Shown here: positions 1 to 6,467 of the stretch, piece by piece | Layout of the letters: each line of letters begins with the position of its first letter | Position numbering within the stretch: the first letter of the stretch is position 1 | Assembly: GCA_905236685.1 (NCBI GenBank) | Contig: CAJOPD010000032.1 | Span: forward strand, 1-18,174 | DNA length: 18,174 bases | Source: an uncultured Clostridia bacterium | GTDB lineage: Bacteria; Bacillota; Clostridia; UBA1381 | Direction: 5' to 3' | Translations under genes and position numbers: made by a program | Notes under the pieces: generated by a model | Database searches by the model: none | What the model was told of the DNA's origin: nothing | The model's input: the letters and a program-made list of their open reading frames with translations, nothing else

Positions 1-1070
1 ATAGTAGTAAATGCCTCGTGTCCCGGCGTATCCAAAAATGTTATATCTCGGTCGCCGAGCCGCACGCTGTACGCGCCGATATGCTGGGTTATACCGCCCG
101 CCTCGGTATCGGTTACCGATGTATGACGGATTGCGTCCAAAAGCGAGGTTTTGCCGTGGTCTACATGACCCATAACAACAACCACAGGCGGACGCGGTTT
201 TAAATCCTCAGGCTTATCCTCTTCCTCTTTAAAGAGTATGTCCTCTTTTGTTATAATTATTTCCGGCTTTGCGTCAACACCGAAATCTGCCGCAATCAAA
301 GCCGCTGTATCAAAATCAATCGACTGCGTAATAGTTGCCATAACGCCGAGCATCATCAGCTTTTTGACGATTTCTGCCGCTCCCTTTCCAAGCTTTGAGG
401 AAAGCTCGCCGACGGTTATCGTTTCGGGGATTTCTATCTCGGTCGGTATTTGCTTTTCCTTCTTCTTCGGCGCTTCCTTCGGTTTGAAATCCTTTTCCTT
501 TACCTGCTGTTTTTTACCGAACTGCTGCTTTTTGCCGCCTCTTTCGAGCTTGGAAACATCAGCGTCGTTAACCATATTTTCCAGCCGCTCTCTTGACGCA
601 ATTTTATCAAGCTCAACCGTTGAAGTTCTTGTATCCACATAACGAACCTTTTTGGCGTCGTCGGCGGAAATTACATATTCTTTTTTATTGTCCTGAGGTA
701 TCTCAATGACCTGTTCGCCGATTTTTCTGCTCTTTTGCAGGGTTTTCTGCTGCGGTTTTCTTCTCTCCTGCTTTTTCGGCTCCGCCTTTTTCTCAGGTTC
801 CGCCTTGGTCTCCTCCTTCGGCTTTTCCTGCGGCTCCTCGGCGGGTTTGGGCATTTCTTCAAGCGGCGGTTTTTCAATAGGTGCATCGCCGACATCGTAT
901 AATGTTGTATAAATATCAAAAATAAGCCCCAGCTGTTCCTCGGTAAGAGGAGATGTTGCCTTTACCGTTACACCGAACGCCGCGAGCCTTTCGGTTATAT
1001 CCTTACTCGTAACTTTCAGGTCCTTTGCGATTTGGCTTATTTTAATGCCGTTATCTGCCATATTGTTCAT
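1..1070 (-). CDS. infB: Translation initiation factor IF-2, N-terminal part (gene continues beyond base 1)
   Basis: IF-2 is the GTPase that delivers initiator fMet-tRNA to the 30S subunit and promotes subunit joining. About 356 codons are visible. Residues 6-50 form a first IF2_N domain (KISQIAKDLKVTSKDI). Residues about 65-235 are a long Lys/Glu/Pro/Gln-rich linker typical of IF-2. A second IF2_N-like domain follows near 245-290, then the G domain with the P-loop GHVDHGKT at about residues 301-308 and the G3 motif DTPGHE near 348. The remaining G domain and domains II-IV lie outside the window. Two in-frame ATGs compete: 1070 (AAAGGA only 3 nt upstream) and 1061 (MADNGIK, same site 12 nt upstream). 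I give the longer, but 1061 is equally possible. The start overlaps the end of the L7Ae-like gene, so translation is probably coupled. Family identity is certain. Confidence 0.96.
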   Translation of the reverse strand, partial: MNNMADNGIKISQIAKDLKVTSKDITERLAAFGVTVKATSPLTEEQLGLIFDIYTTLYDVGDAPIEKPPLEEMPKPAEEPQEKPKEETKAEPEKKAEPKKQERRKPQQKTLQKSRKIGEQVIEIPQDNKKEYVISADDAKKVRYVDTRTSTVELDKIASRERLENMVNDADVSKLERGGKKQQFGKKQQVKEKDFKPKEAPKKKEKQIPTEIEIPETITVGELSSKLGKGAAEIVKKLMMLGVMATITQSIDFDTAALIAADFGVDAKPEIIITKEDILFKEEEDKPEDLKPRPPVVVVMGHVDHGKTSLLDAIRHTSVTDTEAGGITQHIGAYSVRLGDRDITFLDTPGHEAFTT

Positions 1071-1371
1071 CAATCCTTTCTATTTTGGACAAAATTGCAT
1101 TCTTAAAATCGTCGTCATTCACCGAAACAACCATTCTGCTGTCCTTGCCTATTGCTTTTCCAAGCTCTTCTGCCTCGGCAAATACTATATATTCTACGCC
1201 GTAATGACGGCAAGTGTTAATCACCGACTTTTTTGCGGTTTCCGAAATATTTGCGGCGATTATAATGAGCTTTGCCTCACCGTTTTTAACCGCCTTTTCA
1301 CACAGAAACTCACCCGATGTAACCTTGCCTGCGCGTTTTGCAAGCCCTAACATTCCAAGCACTTTATTCAT
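1051..1371 (-). CDS. ylxQ: L7Ae-family ribosomal/RNA-binding protein (YlxQ-like)
   Basis: This 106-residue protein is a compact L7Ae/L30e/S12e/Gadd45-fold protein, a family that binds kink-turn RNA. The opening NKVLGMLGLAKRAGKVTSGE is characteristic, with the Gly-Leu-Ala-x-Arg-Ala-Gly block at residues 8-14. The Ile/Ala-rich strand AKLIIIAANISE and a later hydrophobic strand complete the fold. Length matches the bacterial family (about 100 residues). Its ATG lies inside the last codons of ylxR (8-nt ATGAATAA overlap) and its tail overlaps the start of infB, so the three genes are tightly packed and probably translationally coupled. The position between ylxR and infB is the conserved Firmicutes arrangement. 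The cellular role of YlxQ proteins is not settled; ribosome or RNase P RNA association is inference from fold and context. Confidence 0.93.
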   Translation of the reverse strand: MNKVLGMLGLAKRAGKVTSGEFLCEKAVKNGEAKLIIIAANISETAKKSVINTCRHYGVEYIVFAEAEELGKAIGKDSRMVVSVNDDDFKNAILSKIERIDEQYGR

Positions 1372-1618
1372 TTTCTATCGCCTCTGCTGCGTCTTCATAA
1401 AGACTGTCGGATACCGCAGTTTTAAAATGCTTTGAAAGTGCGCGGCGGGTTTTTGCGGTTTTTATACATTCCTCATTTTTACAAATGTATGCGCCTCTGC
1501 CGTTTTTTTTGCCGCTACCGTCAATCAGAACGGTATCGCCGTTTTTTACAATCCGTATAAGCTCGGCTTTGGGTTTCATTTTTCTGCAAGCCACACACAT
1601 TCTCTCGGGTATATGCAT
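1364..1618 (-). CDS. rnpM: YlxR/RnpM family RNA-binding protein (DUF448)
   Basis: This 84-residue basic protein has the two signatures of the YlxR family: an N-terminal RMCVACRKMKPKAELIRI block and, at residues 41-47, GRGAYIC. Both blocks contain cysteines (C8 and C11; C47, and C52 in KNEEC). In Bacillus subtilis the homologue was named RnpM because it binds RNase P RNA and modulates RNase P activity; earlier work treated it as a nucleoid-associated regulator. Start ATG at 1618 has a good AAAGGA site 7 nt upstream that overlaps the nusA stop, leaving a 3-nt gap after nusA. The 3' end overlaps ylxQ by 8 nt. Family length is usually 80-100 residues, so it is intact. Confidence 0.93.
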   Translation of the reverse strand: MHIPERMCVACRKMKPKAELIRIVKNGDTVLIDGSGKKNGRGAYICKNEECIKTAKTRRALSKHFKTAVSDSLYEDAAEAIENE

Positions 1619-1621
1619 ATA

Positions 1622-2650
1622 TTATTCCTTTCCCGCCGAAATATCAATCTTCCAGCCCGTAAGTCTTGCCGCCAGCCGTACATTCTGCCCCGATTTTCCT
1701 ATTGCTAAGGACAATTGATTTTCGGGCACGGTTACCTTTGCCGTCTTTTCCTGCTCGTTTGCCTCTACCGAAAGCACTTCGGACGGGCTGAGTGCCGCTG
1801 AAATGTATTCTATGGGGTCTTCGCTCCATTTTACGATATCAATTTTCTCAAAATTCAGTTCATCGCTGACCGCCTGTACCCTTGAACCTCTTGGTCCTAT
1901 GCAGGCGCCCTGTGCATCAATATCGGGATTTTCCGAATAAACCGCTATTTTTGTTCTTGACCCCGGCTCACGGGAAACCGATTTGATTTCCACAAGTCCG
2001 TCCTGAATTTCAGGCACTTCCTGGAAAAACAGCCTTCTTACCAGCCCCGGATGCGTTCTTGAAAGAACTATCTGCGTTCCCTTTGTTCCGTTTTTGACCT
2101 CGCTGACATAGCACTTAATCGGTCTGCCGACCTCGTAATACTCTGTGTCTACCTGCTCTCTTTCGGGCAAAATCGCTTCTACCTTGCCTATGTCGACGAA
2201 TATGTTCCCGCGCTCCATACGGTCGATTTTGCCTGTTAGGACATCATTTTCCTTCTGCGTATATTCGCTGAAAATATTTCCGCGCTCCGCTTCCCTTATT
2301 CTCTGCGTTACTACCTGTTTTGCCGTCATCGCCGCAATTCTTCCGAAATCCGCGGGTGTTACTTCAATGTTTACTATATCGCCCAGCTCATATTTTTTGC
2401 TGATTTTTTGGGCGTCCTTTAAGGATATTTCAAGCTGCGGGTCCGTTACCTCCTCGGAAACGGTCTTTTGCGCATAAACGCTTATTTTACCCGTTTTGCT
2501 GTCCACCTCTGCGCGCACATTCTGTGCAGACGCAAAATTCTTTTTGTATGCCGCAACCAACGCCGCCGATAATGCCTCCAAAATAACCGAGCTGTCGATA
2601 CCCTTTTCCTTACACAAATCGGAAAGAGCGCTTAAAAGTTCTTCATTCAT
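1622..2650 (-). CDS. nusA: Transcription termination/antitermination factor NusA
   Basis: NusA binds RNA polymerase near the RNA exit channel, increases pausing and supports intrinsic termination and antitermination. The 342-residue protein has the full Gram-positive architecture: N-terminal polymerase-binding domain (about 1-125, MNEELLSALSDLCKEKGID...), S1 domain (about 137-200, TGKIDRMERGNIFVDIGKVE), KH1 (about 230-285, with GACIGPRGSRV at 249-258) and KH2 (about 290-338, with SLAIGKSGQNVRLAARLTGW). The C-terminal acidic repeats of enterobacterial NusA are absent, as expected for Firmicutes. It follows rimP by 18 nt; an AAAGG site lies about 13 nt before ATG 2650, rather far. Because NusA promotes intrinsic termination, the terminator-like leader hairpin at 3151-3170 is a candidate autoregulatory site. 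Confidence 0.97.
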   Translation of the reverse strand: MNEELLSALSDLCKEKGIDSSVILEALSAALVAAYKKNFASAQNVRAEVDSKTGKISVYAQKTVSEEVTDPQLEISLKDAQKISKKYELGDIVNIEVTPADFGRIAAMTAKQVVTQRIREAERGNIFSEYTQKENDVLTGKIDRMERGNIFVDIGKVEAILPEREQVDTEYYEVGRPIKCYVSEVKNGTKGTQIVLSRTHPGLVRRLFFQEVPEIQDGLVEIKSVSREPGSRTKIAVYSENPDIDAQGACIGPRGSRVQAVSDELNFEKIDIVKWSEDPIEYISAALSPSEVLSVEANEQEKTAKVTVPENQLSLAIGKSGQNVRLAARLTGWKIDISAGKE

Positions 2651-2668
2651 TTTTCTAATCCAACCTTT

Positions 2669-3127
2669 CTAAAATTCAAAATACAGCTTAATATACGCCG
2701 CTTCTTTTATATTTACCGGAATAATGTCTCCGAGATAATCTATCCTTGCCGTTTTGCCGTCAAAGTCCAAAAGCGTGCCGCAAAACTCTTTCAGCCCGTT
2801 CTGCTCGGCAAAAAGCTTTACGCTGACCATTCTTCCCTTAAAATAGTCAAACTCGCGCTGCGACCTGAGCTTTCGTTCAAGCCCGGGGGAAGATACTTCA
2901 AGCGTATACTCGGTTTTTATCGGGTCGAGCTTGTCGAATTCCGCCTCAAATGCCTTCGAAAAGGCTTCGCAATCGTCAATTCCGACGCCGCCTTCTTTAT
3001 CGATAAAAATCCTTAAATACTGCTTGCCCGCTTCCTTCTTAAACTCCGCGTCAATAACGCTCACACCCAGTTTTTCCGCAACAGCGTCGCCTATGCCAAG
3101 CGCAAGTTTTACCGCATCATTAGCCAA
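2669..3127 (-). CDS. rimP: Ribosome maturation factor RimP
   Basis: RimP assists maturation of the 30S subunit. The protein shows the usual two parts: an N-terminal alpha/beta domain (about 1-80) containing YLRIFIDKEGGVGIDDCEAF and the family block YTLEVSSPGLERKL at about 89-102, then a C-terminal SH3-like barrel (FCGTLLDFDGKTARIDYLGD, then NIKEAAYIKLYFEF). I place the start at TTG 3127 (MANDAVKLALG), because GAGG lies 8 nt before it. A GTG three codons upstream (3136) is in frame but overlaps the Shine-Dalgarno site. With the TTG start the length is 152 residues, normal for the family. It is the first gene of the nusA-infB operon. Confidence 0.93.
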   Translation of the reverse strand: MANDAVKLALGIGDAVAEKLGVSVIDAEFKKEAGKQYLRIFIDKEGGVGIDDCEAFSKAFEAEFDKLDPIKTEYTLEVSSPGLERKLRSQREFDYFKGRMVSVKLFAEQNGLKEFCGTLLDFDGKTARIDYLGDIIPVNIKEAAYIKLYFEF

Positions 3128-3150
3128 ACAAATCACCTCGTAAAATCAAA

Positions 3151-3170
3151 GAGTGGGCGACTGCCCACTC
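3151..3170 (-). terminator. Leader hairpin, possible attenuator of the rimP-nusA operon
   Basis: This is a perfect inverted repeat, GAGTGGGC, loop of 4, GCCCACTC, with an 8-bp GC-rich stem. On the minus strand it is followed by TTTGATTTTA, a moderate U-tract. It lies between the promoter at 3197-3224 and the rimP ribosome site, so it is in the 5' leader. It could also terminate readthrough from the LCP genes upstream. The U-tract is imperfect, which suits a weak or NusA-dependent terminator. Confidence 0.6.
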
Positions 3171-3196
3171 CTTAGAAAACATCTATTAGCATAGTT

Positions 3197-3224
3197 ATTA
3201 TACCACATATTACAAAAAATGCAA
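3197..3224 (-). promoter_or_regulatory. Housekeeping-type promoter of the rimP-nusA-infB operon
   Basis: On the minus strand: -35 TTGCAT (3219-3224), 16-nt spacer, -10 TATAAT (3197-3202). The expected start is near 3190, about 60 nt before the rimP start and just ahead of the leader hairpin. Confidence 0.75.
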
Positions 3225-3242
3225 TAGTTTTTGTAAATTTTT

Positions 3243-4592
3243 TTATTCGTCAAGATTATATATCTCTTCAAGAGGTGTTTTGTTGGGCTCAACGGGAGGC
3301 GTTGTATTCTTCGGTTCCTCCTTGGGTGCTTCCTCCTTCGGCTTTTCCTCCTCTTTCTTTTCGGGTTCCTTCGGTTTTTCCTCTTTTTTCTCCTGAGTTT
3401 CCTGCGGTACTGCTGCCGATTTTGACATATTTCCCGCCTTTAACGGCGTCTGCGGATTTTTGCCCGAAAGCGTTATCCTGTCGCTAAGCTCGCCGTTTAT
3501 GCCGAATTTTTCACTGACAAGCGTCTTTGTGGCCGCCAAATCACATACAAAATATGACGCGCCGCCTATTGTTTTATCTTCGCCGGGCAGGCTGAAACTA
3601 TGTATGTTCTCGCCCGAAATCTTGTTAAGATAGCGTATGTACTTCGTAATATCTCCCATTGAGATATTTGTCTTAATCTCCTTTGACAGCTGGGAATATA
3701 TGGTCGGGATTTTGGTTAAAAGCGCAATATTAAGCTTTTGGTCAGCTACTGCCTTCAAAAATTCCTGCTGTCTTTTTACACGGTCGGTATCGCTTCCCGT
3801 TCCGACGCCGTAATTGCTCTTTCTGTATCGCAAAAACTGCTGTACCTGATTTCCCGTAAGCGTCTGCTCCCCGGGCTTTAAATGAATATGCAGGTTCTGA
3901 TACGGGTCATCATAATTCATACCCCTGCCCTTTCCCTCGACATCGGGAATATCGTATGTCACTCCTCCCAAGCTGTCAAAAAGGTGGTCTATCGAAAGGA
4001 AGGAAAACTCAATATAATAGTTTATCGGAATACCCGTAAGCTGAGTTACCGCCTCAGCAGTCGCCTGTACGCCGAGGATTTTTTTGTTGTCGCCTTCGCT
4101 CAGCATTGCGTGAACTGCGTTAATTTTGCGTGTTGCATTTTTGTTTGTTATGTATACCTTTGTGTCCCTCGGCACAGACAAAAGATTGACTTCGCCGGAA
4201 TTTGCATCATATGACGCTACCATAATAGCGTCTGTCCTCAGTCCCGACTCATCTACGCCAACCATAAGCACATTGATTTTGCCGTCCTCTAAAGGTGCTA
4301 AAATATCGTCGTCATCAAACATATTTGTGCCCATAGCTATAACGATAAATGCCAGAATTATTAAAAGCACTGCATAAAATGTCTTTTTGGTATTTCGTTT
4401 CTTTTTCACCTTTTTGGCAGGTGTTTTGACGCCGGTTTTCTTCTCCGCCTGTATCTCATCAATAATGCTGTCATACGGCTCGTCTGTCCTACTGTCCGCT
4501 CCGCTATTTATTATCGGTTCATTACGCAAGGATTTTTCATTATCCTTATTCTTTGCTGTCCTTGCTTTACCCTTAGGTCTTGCTCTCTTCAC
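3243..4592 (-). CDS. LCP (LytR-CpsA-Psr) family cell-wall glycopolymer transferase, paralogue A
   Basis: LCP enzymes transfer undecaprenyl-diphosphate-linked polymers (teichoic acids, capsule or other wall polysaccharides) onto peptidoglycan outside the membrane. The protein has a basic cytoplasmic tail (1-70), one membrane helix (about 71-92, FYAVLLIILAFIVIAMG) and the LCP domain (about 104-290). Conserved charged residues are visible in GLRTDAIMVASYD, LLSVPRDTKVYI, RKINAVHAM, FLRYRKSNYG and DTDRVKRQQ. The C-terminal 50 residues are a Lys/Pro/Glu-rich tail. An in-frame TTG at 4616 exists, but I choose GTG 4592 because AAGGAGAG sits 7-9 nt upstream, immediately after the stop of paralogue B. 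That gives 449 residues and a 13-nt intergenic gap. The substrate is unknown; it could be redundant with, or specialised relative to, its neighbour. Confidence 0.92.
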   Translation of the reverse strand: MKRARPKGKARTAKNKDNEKSLRNEPIINSGADSRTDEPYDSIIDEIQAEKKTGVKTPAKKVKKKRNTKKTFYAVLLIILAFIVIAMGTNMFDDDDILAPLEDGKINVLMVGVDESGLRTDAIMVASYDANSGEVNLLSVPRDTKVYITNKNATRKINAVHAMLSEGDNKKILGVQATAEAVTQLTGIPINYYIEFSFLSIDHLFDSLGGVTYDIPDVEGKGRGMNYDDPYQNLHIHLKPGEQTLTGNQVQQFLRYRKSNYGVGTGSDTDRVKRQQEFLKAVADQKLNIALLTKIPTIYSQLSKEIKTNISMGDITKYIRYLNKISGENIHSFSLPGEDKTIGGASYFVCDLAATKTLVSEKFGINGELSDRITLSGKNPQTPLKAGNMSKSAAVPQETQEKKEEKPKEPEKKEEEKPKEEAPKEEPKNTTPPVEPNKTPLEEIYNLDE

Positions 4593-4605
4593 TTTTGCTC
4601 TCTCC

Positions 4606-5856
4606 TTATTCCGCAACGGGATTTGCGCTCGGTCTTACTATTTCCTTTTTTGTATTCTTTTCGGTTTCCGTTTTCTCGGCAGTCTCTGTTTTTTCGGAAA
4701 CTTCGTTAGTGCCGACTTCCGTCTTTTCCTGTGATGGTTTAACTTCCGTCTTTTTTTCGGGAGCTTTTACTTCCGTTTTTTTCGTTTCGGTTTTTTTGGT
4801 TTCGGTATTTTTCGTTTCGGCAGAAGACGGTGCCGCCGCCTTGCTTTCCTCTTCCTTTACCTGCTCCTCCGTCTTAACTTTTTTGACATCTTTTGATATA
4901 CTCTTTCCGTCTGCTGAATGAATGGTTATTTTGGACGCGTCATATCCAAAAGTTTCTTCAATCAAAGTCTTTAATTCCGCCATATCGGCAATCCAGTATG
5001 ACGCTCCGTAGCTTTCGCTGTCCGCAACGCCCGGGATAGAGTAGGTGTTTATGTTATCACTTTCCAAATCTTTGAGATTTACCGCATACTTTACTACATC
5101 TCCGGATTTGAAGTTTGTTTTGACATTATTTTGCAACACCTTGTAAACATCGGGCAATTTGACTATCACCGAAGCGTTTAATTTCTGCTCGGCAAGTGCT
5201 TTTATAAAGCTTTGCTGTGCCTTTACCCTGTCGATATCGCCCATAGGATATTTCCTGAAACGGACAAACTGCTCCGCCTTATCGCCGTCAAGGTGCTGAT
5301 ATCCTTTTACAAGATGAATATGCAAATCTTGGTACGGGTCGTCATAGTTCATATTCTGCGGAACATCATAATCCACTCCGCCCAGCGCGTCAATCATATC
5401 CCTGAACGCCTCAAATGTAAACTCGACATAATAATTTATCGGGATTGCCGTAAGGCGCGTAACCGCCTCAATCGTGCCGTTTATTCCGTTACGCTTGCCG
5501 TTTTTGGTGATTGCATACGCACAGTTTATCTTTTGATAGTTTCCGCCTACATACATTCTGGTATCGCGCGGTATTGAAAGAACATTTACAATATCATTAT
5601 CCATATCGTATGTGGCGATAAGTATTGTATCTGTCCTGAACCCGTCCTTGTCCAGCCCGACAACCAAAATATTTATCTTGCCTGTCTGTTTATCCACTTC
5701 CGCAAGGTTTTCCTCATCAACATATTCGCTCGGCGAAAAAAGGCCGCCAAAACCCATAACCGCCAAAAATGCTACTATTAAAACAGTCAGGGAAATACCG
5801 AAAATTGCAAGCCTTTTCTTCCCTGAAAACTTTTTCTTCGCTCTTCTATGTTTCAA
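4606..5856 (-). CDS. LCP (LytR-CpsA-Psr) family cell-wall glycopolymer transferase, paralogue B
   Basis: This is a second LCP protein (416 residues), clearly paralogous to the downstream one: both share INVLMVG/INILVVG, RTD, IPRDT/VPRDT, MNYDDPYQ and DLHIHL-type blocks. Topology is a short basic N-terminus, one membrane helix (about 14-37, KRLAIFGISLTVLIVAFLAVMGFGG) and an external LCP domain (about 59-240). Candidate pyrophosphate-binding residues are R74 and D76 (FRTDT), R97 and D98 (IPRDT), R199 and R201 (RFRKY) and R210 (DIDRVKAQQ). The final 90 residues are a low-complexity Thr/Lys/Glu tail with repeated TETKKTE and KTEV units. The start is TTG 5856 with AGAGG 9 nt upstream; no better ATG is in frame. 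It is the first gene of a two-gene transcription unit. Confidence 0.92.
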   Translation of the reverse strand: MKHRRAKKKFSGKKRLAIFGISLTVLIVAFLAVMGFGGLFSPSEYVDEENLAEVDKQTGKINILVVGLDKDGFRTDTILIATYDMDNDIVNVLSIPRDTRMYVGGNYQKINCAYAITKNGKRNGINGTIEAVTRLTAIPINYYVEFTFEAFRDMIDALGGVDYDVPQNMNYDDPYQDLHIHLVKGYQHLDGDKAEQFVRFRKYPMGDIDRVKAQQSFIKALAEQKLNASVIVKLPDVYKVLQNNVKTNFKSGDVVKYAVNLKDLESDNINTYSIPGVADSESYGASYWIADMAELKTLIEETFGYDASKITIHSADGKSISKDVKKVKTEEQVKEEESKAAAPSSAETKNTETKKTETKKTEVKAPEKKTEVKPSQEKTEVGTNEVSEKTETAEKTETEKNTKKEIVRPSANPVAE

Positions 5857-5888
5857 TCTCTTCTACCTCTGCTTTTTATGCTTTGTAT

Positions 5889-5917
5889 ATTATATATCAA
5901 CTCTCATTTTATGTCAA
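5889..5917 (-). promoter_or_regulatory. Consensus sigma-A-type promoter of the LCP gene pair
   Basis: Minus strand: TTGACA (5912-5917), 17-nt spacer, TATAAT (5889-5894). Both hexamers match the consensus perfectly. The start is expected near 5882, about 26 nt before the TTG start codon. Its -35 box lies 15 bp from the -35 box of an oppositely directed promoter. Confidence 0.85.
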
Positions 5918-5932
5918 TATGTCTTTATTATG

Positions 5933-5960
5933 TTGCAATTTCCCGAAAAAATGTTATAAT
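5933..5960 (+). promoter_or_regulatory. Divergent plus-strand promoter candidate
   Basis: TTGCAA (5933-5938), 16-nt spacer, TATAAT (5955-5960). Transcription would begin around 5967, at the first base of the hairpin at 5967-6000. It is back-to-back with the LCP promoter. Confidence 0.55.
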
Positions 5961-5966
5961 TTAAAA

Positions 5967-6000
5967 GAAAAAGCTGCGCTTGTGCGTGCGCGGCTTTTTC
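5967..6000 (+). terminator. GC-rich hairpin with U-tract, possible terminator, attenuator or 5'-end stem
   Basis: A 13-bp stem pairs GAAAAAGCTGCGC (5967-5979) with GCGCGGCTTTTTC (5988-6000) around an 8-nt loop, with one T-G wobble. The right arm ends in TTTTTC on the plus strand, and the minus-strand reading also has TTTTTCTTTT. No minus-strand gene needs termination here, so the structure most likely acts on plus-strand RNA from 5933-5960 or insulates the divergent promoters. Confidence 0.5.
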
Positions 6001-6024
6001 AAAGAATATTAAGGGGAAGGTATT

Positions 6025-6054
6025 TTGTAAGTTCTGTACTTACAAGCATATAAT
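6025..6054 (+). promoter_or_regulatory. Promoter candidate overlapped by a 21-bp palindromic operator-like site
   Basis: A perfect dyad TTGTAAGT, 5-nt centre, ACTTACAA occupies 6025-6045. A -10 box TATAAT (6049-6054) follows, and TTGTAA (6025-6030) could serve as -35 with an 18-nt spacer, so the dyad would cover the -35 and spacer. The start would fall near 6061, about 59 nt before the GTG start of the next gene. A dimeric repressor site is the simplest reading. The regulator is not identifiable; the site resembles but does not match the clostridial Rex box. Confidence 0.5.
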
Positions 6055-6119
6055 AGCATATCATTATGTCAGCCCTATGAACTGATTGTAAATAATCTGT
6101 GAATTTGAAGGAGGATACC

Positions 6120-6467
6120 GTGAAAAAAAACGATTTCTTTTTTATACTTTTTGTGCTTTTTGTCCTTGCGGTATCCTATCCTGTTATGAAATACACCGCA
6201 AAGGGCGGCGATACCGTCAAAATCACGGTCGACGGCAGGCTCTTTTCGGAAAAACCGCTTTCAGAAAACTGCGAAATACCCATAAACGATACAAATACTG
6301 CGGTAATTGAAAACGGCACGGTTTATATGAAATACGCCTCCTGTCCCGATAAGCTCTGCATACATCAGGGCAGGATACGCAATTCCTCAAAAAAAATCAT
6401 ATGCCTTCCGAACAAGGTAGTGATTGAAGTTATAAAAAAATCTGAAATTGATACGGTGGTGAGATGA
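6120..6467 (+). CDS. Membrane-anchored NusG domain II protein
   Basis: This 115-residue protein has one N-terminal membrane helix (about 5-24, FFFILFVLFVLAVSYPVM) and an external beta-rich domain. Its block CPDKLCIHQGRI (75-86), followed by KIICLPNKVVIEV (93-105), is the signature of the NusG domain II family (PF07009), with three cysteines, C75, C80 and C95. Despite the name it is not the elongation factor NusG. The start is GTG 6120, which has a near-perfect GAAGGAGG 5 nt upstream; the longer GTG start at 6099 lacks this. The stop overlaps the next gene by 4 nt (ATGA), so the two proteins are made together. In Clostridia such pairs often sit near flavinylation (ApbE-type) genes, but none is in this window. 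Its biochemical role is unknown to me. Confidence 0.85.
   Translation: MKKNDFFFILFVLFVLAVSYPVMKYTAKGGDTVKITVDGRLFSEKPLSENCEIPINDTNTAVIENGTVYMKYASCPDKLCIHQGRIRNSSKKIICLPNKVVIEVIKKSEIDTVVR

Noticed and set aside
671..919. Arg/Lys-rich minus-strand ORF in another frame of infB
   Set aside because: It is a shadow of the Lys/Glu/Pro-rich linker of IF-2; the IF-2 frame is uninterrupted and conserved.
3205..3240. An intrinsic terminator directly after LCP paralogue A (TACAAAAA...TTTTTGTA)
   Set aside because: The stem is entirely A/T-rich apart from the ends and overlaps the rimP promoter; it is unlikely to be stable enough.
4593..4616. TTG 4616 as the start of LCP paralogue A
   Set aside because: It has no ribosome site, whereas GTG 4592 has AAGGAGAG at proper spacing directly after the preceding stop codon.
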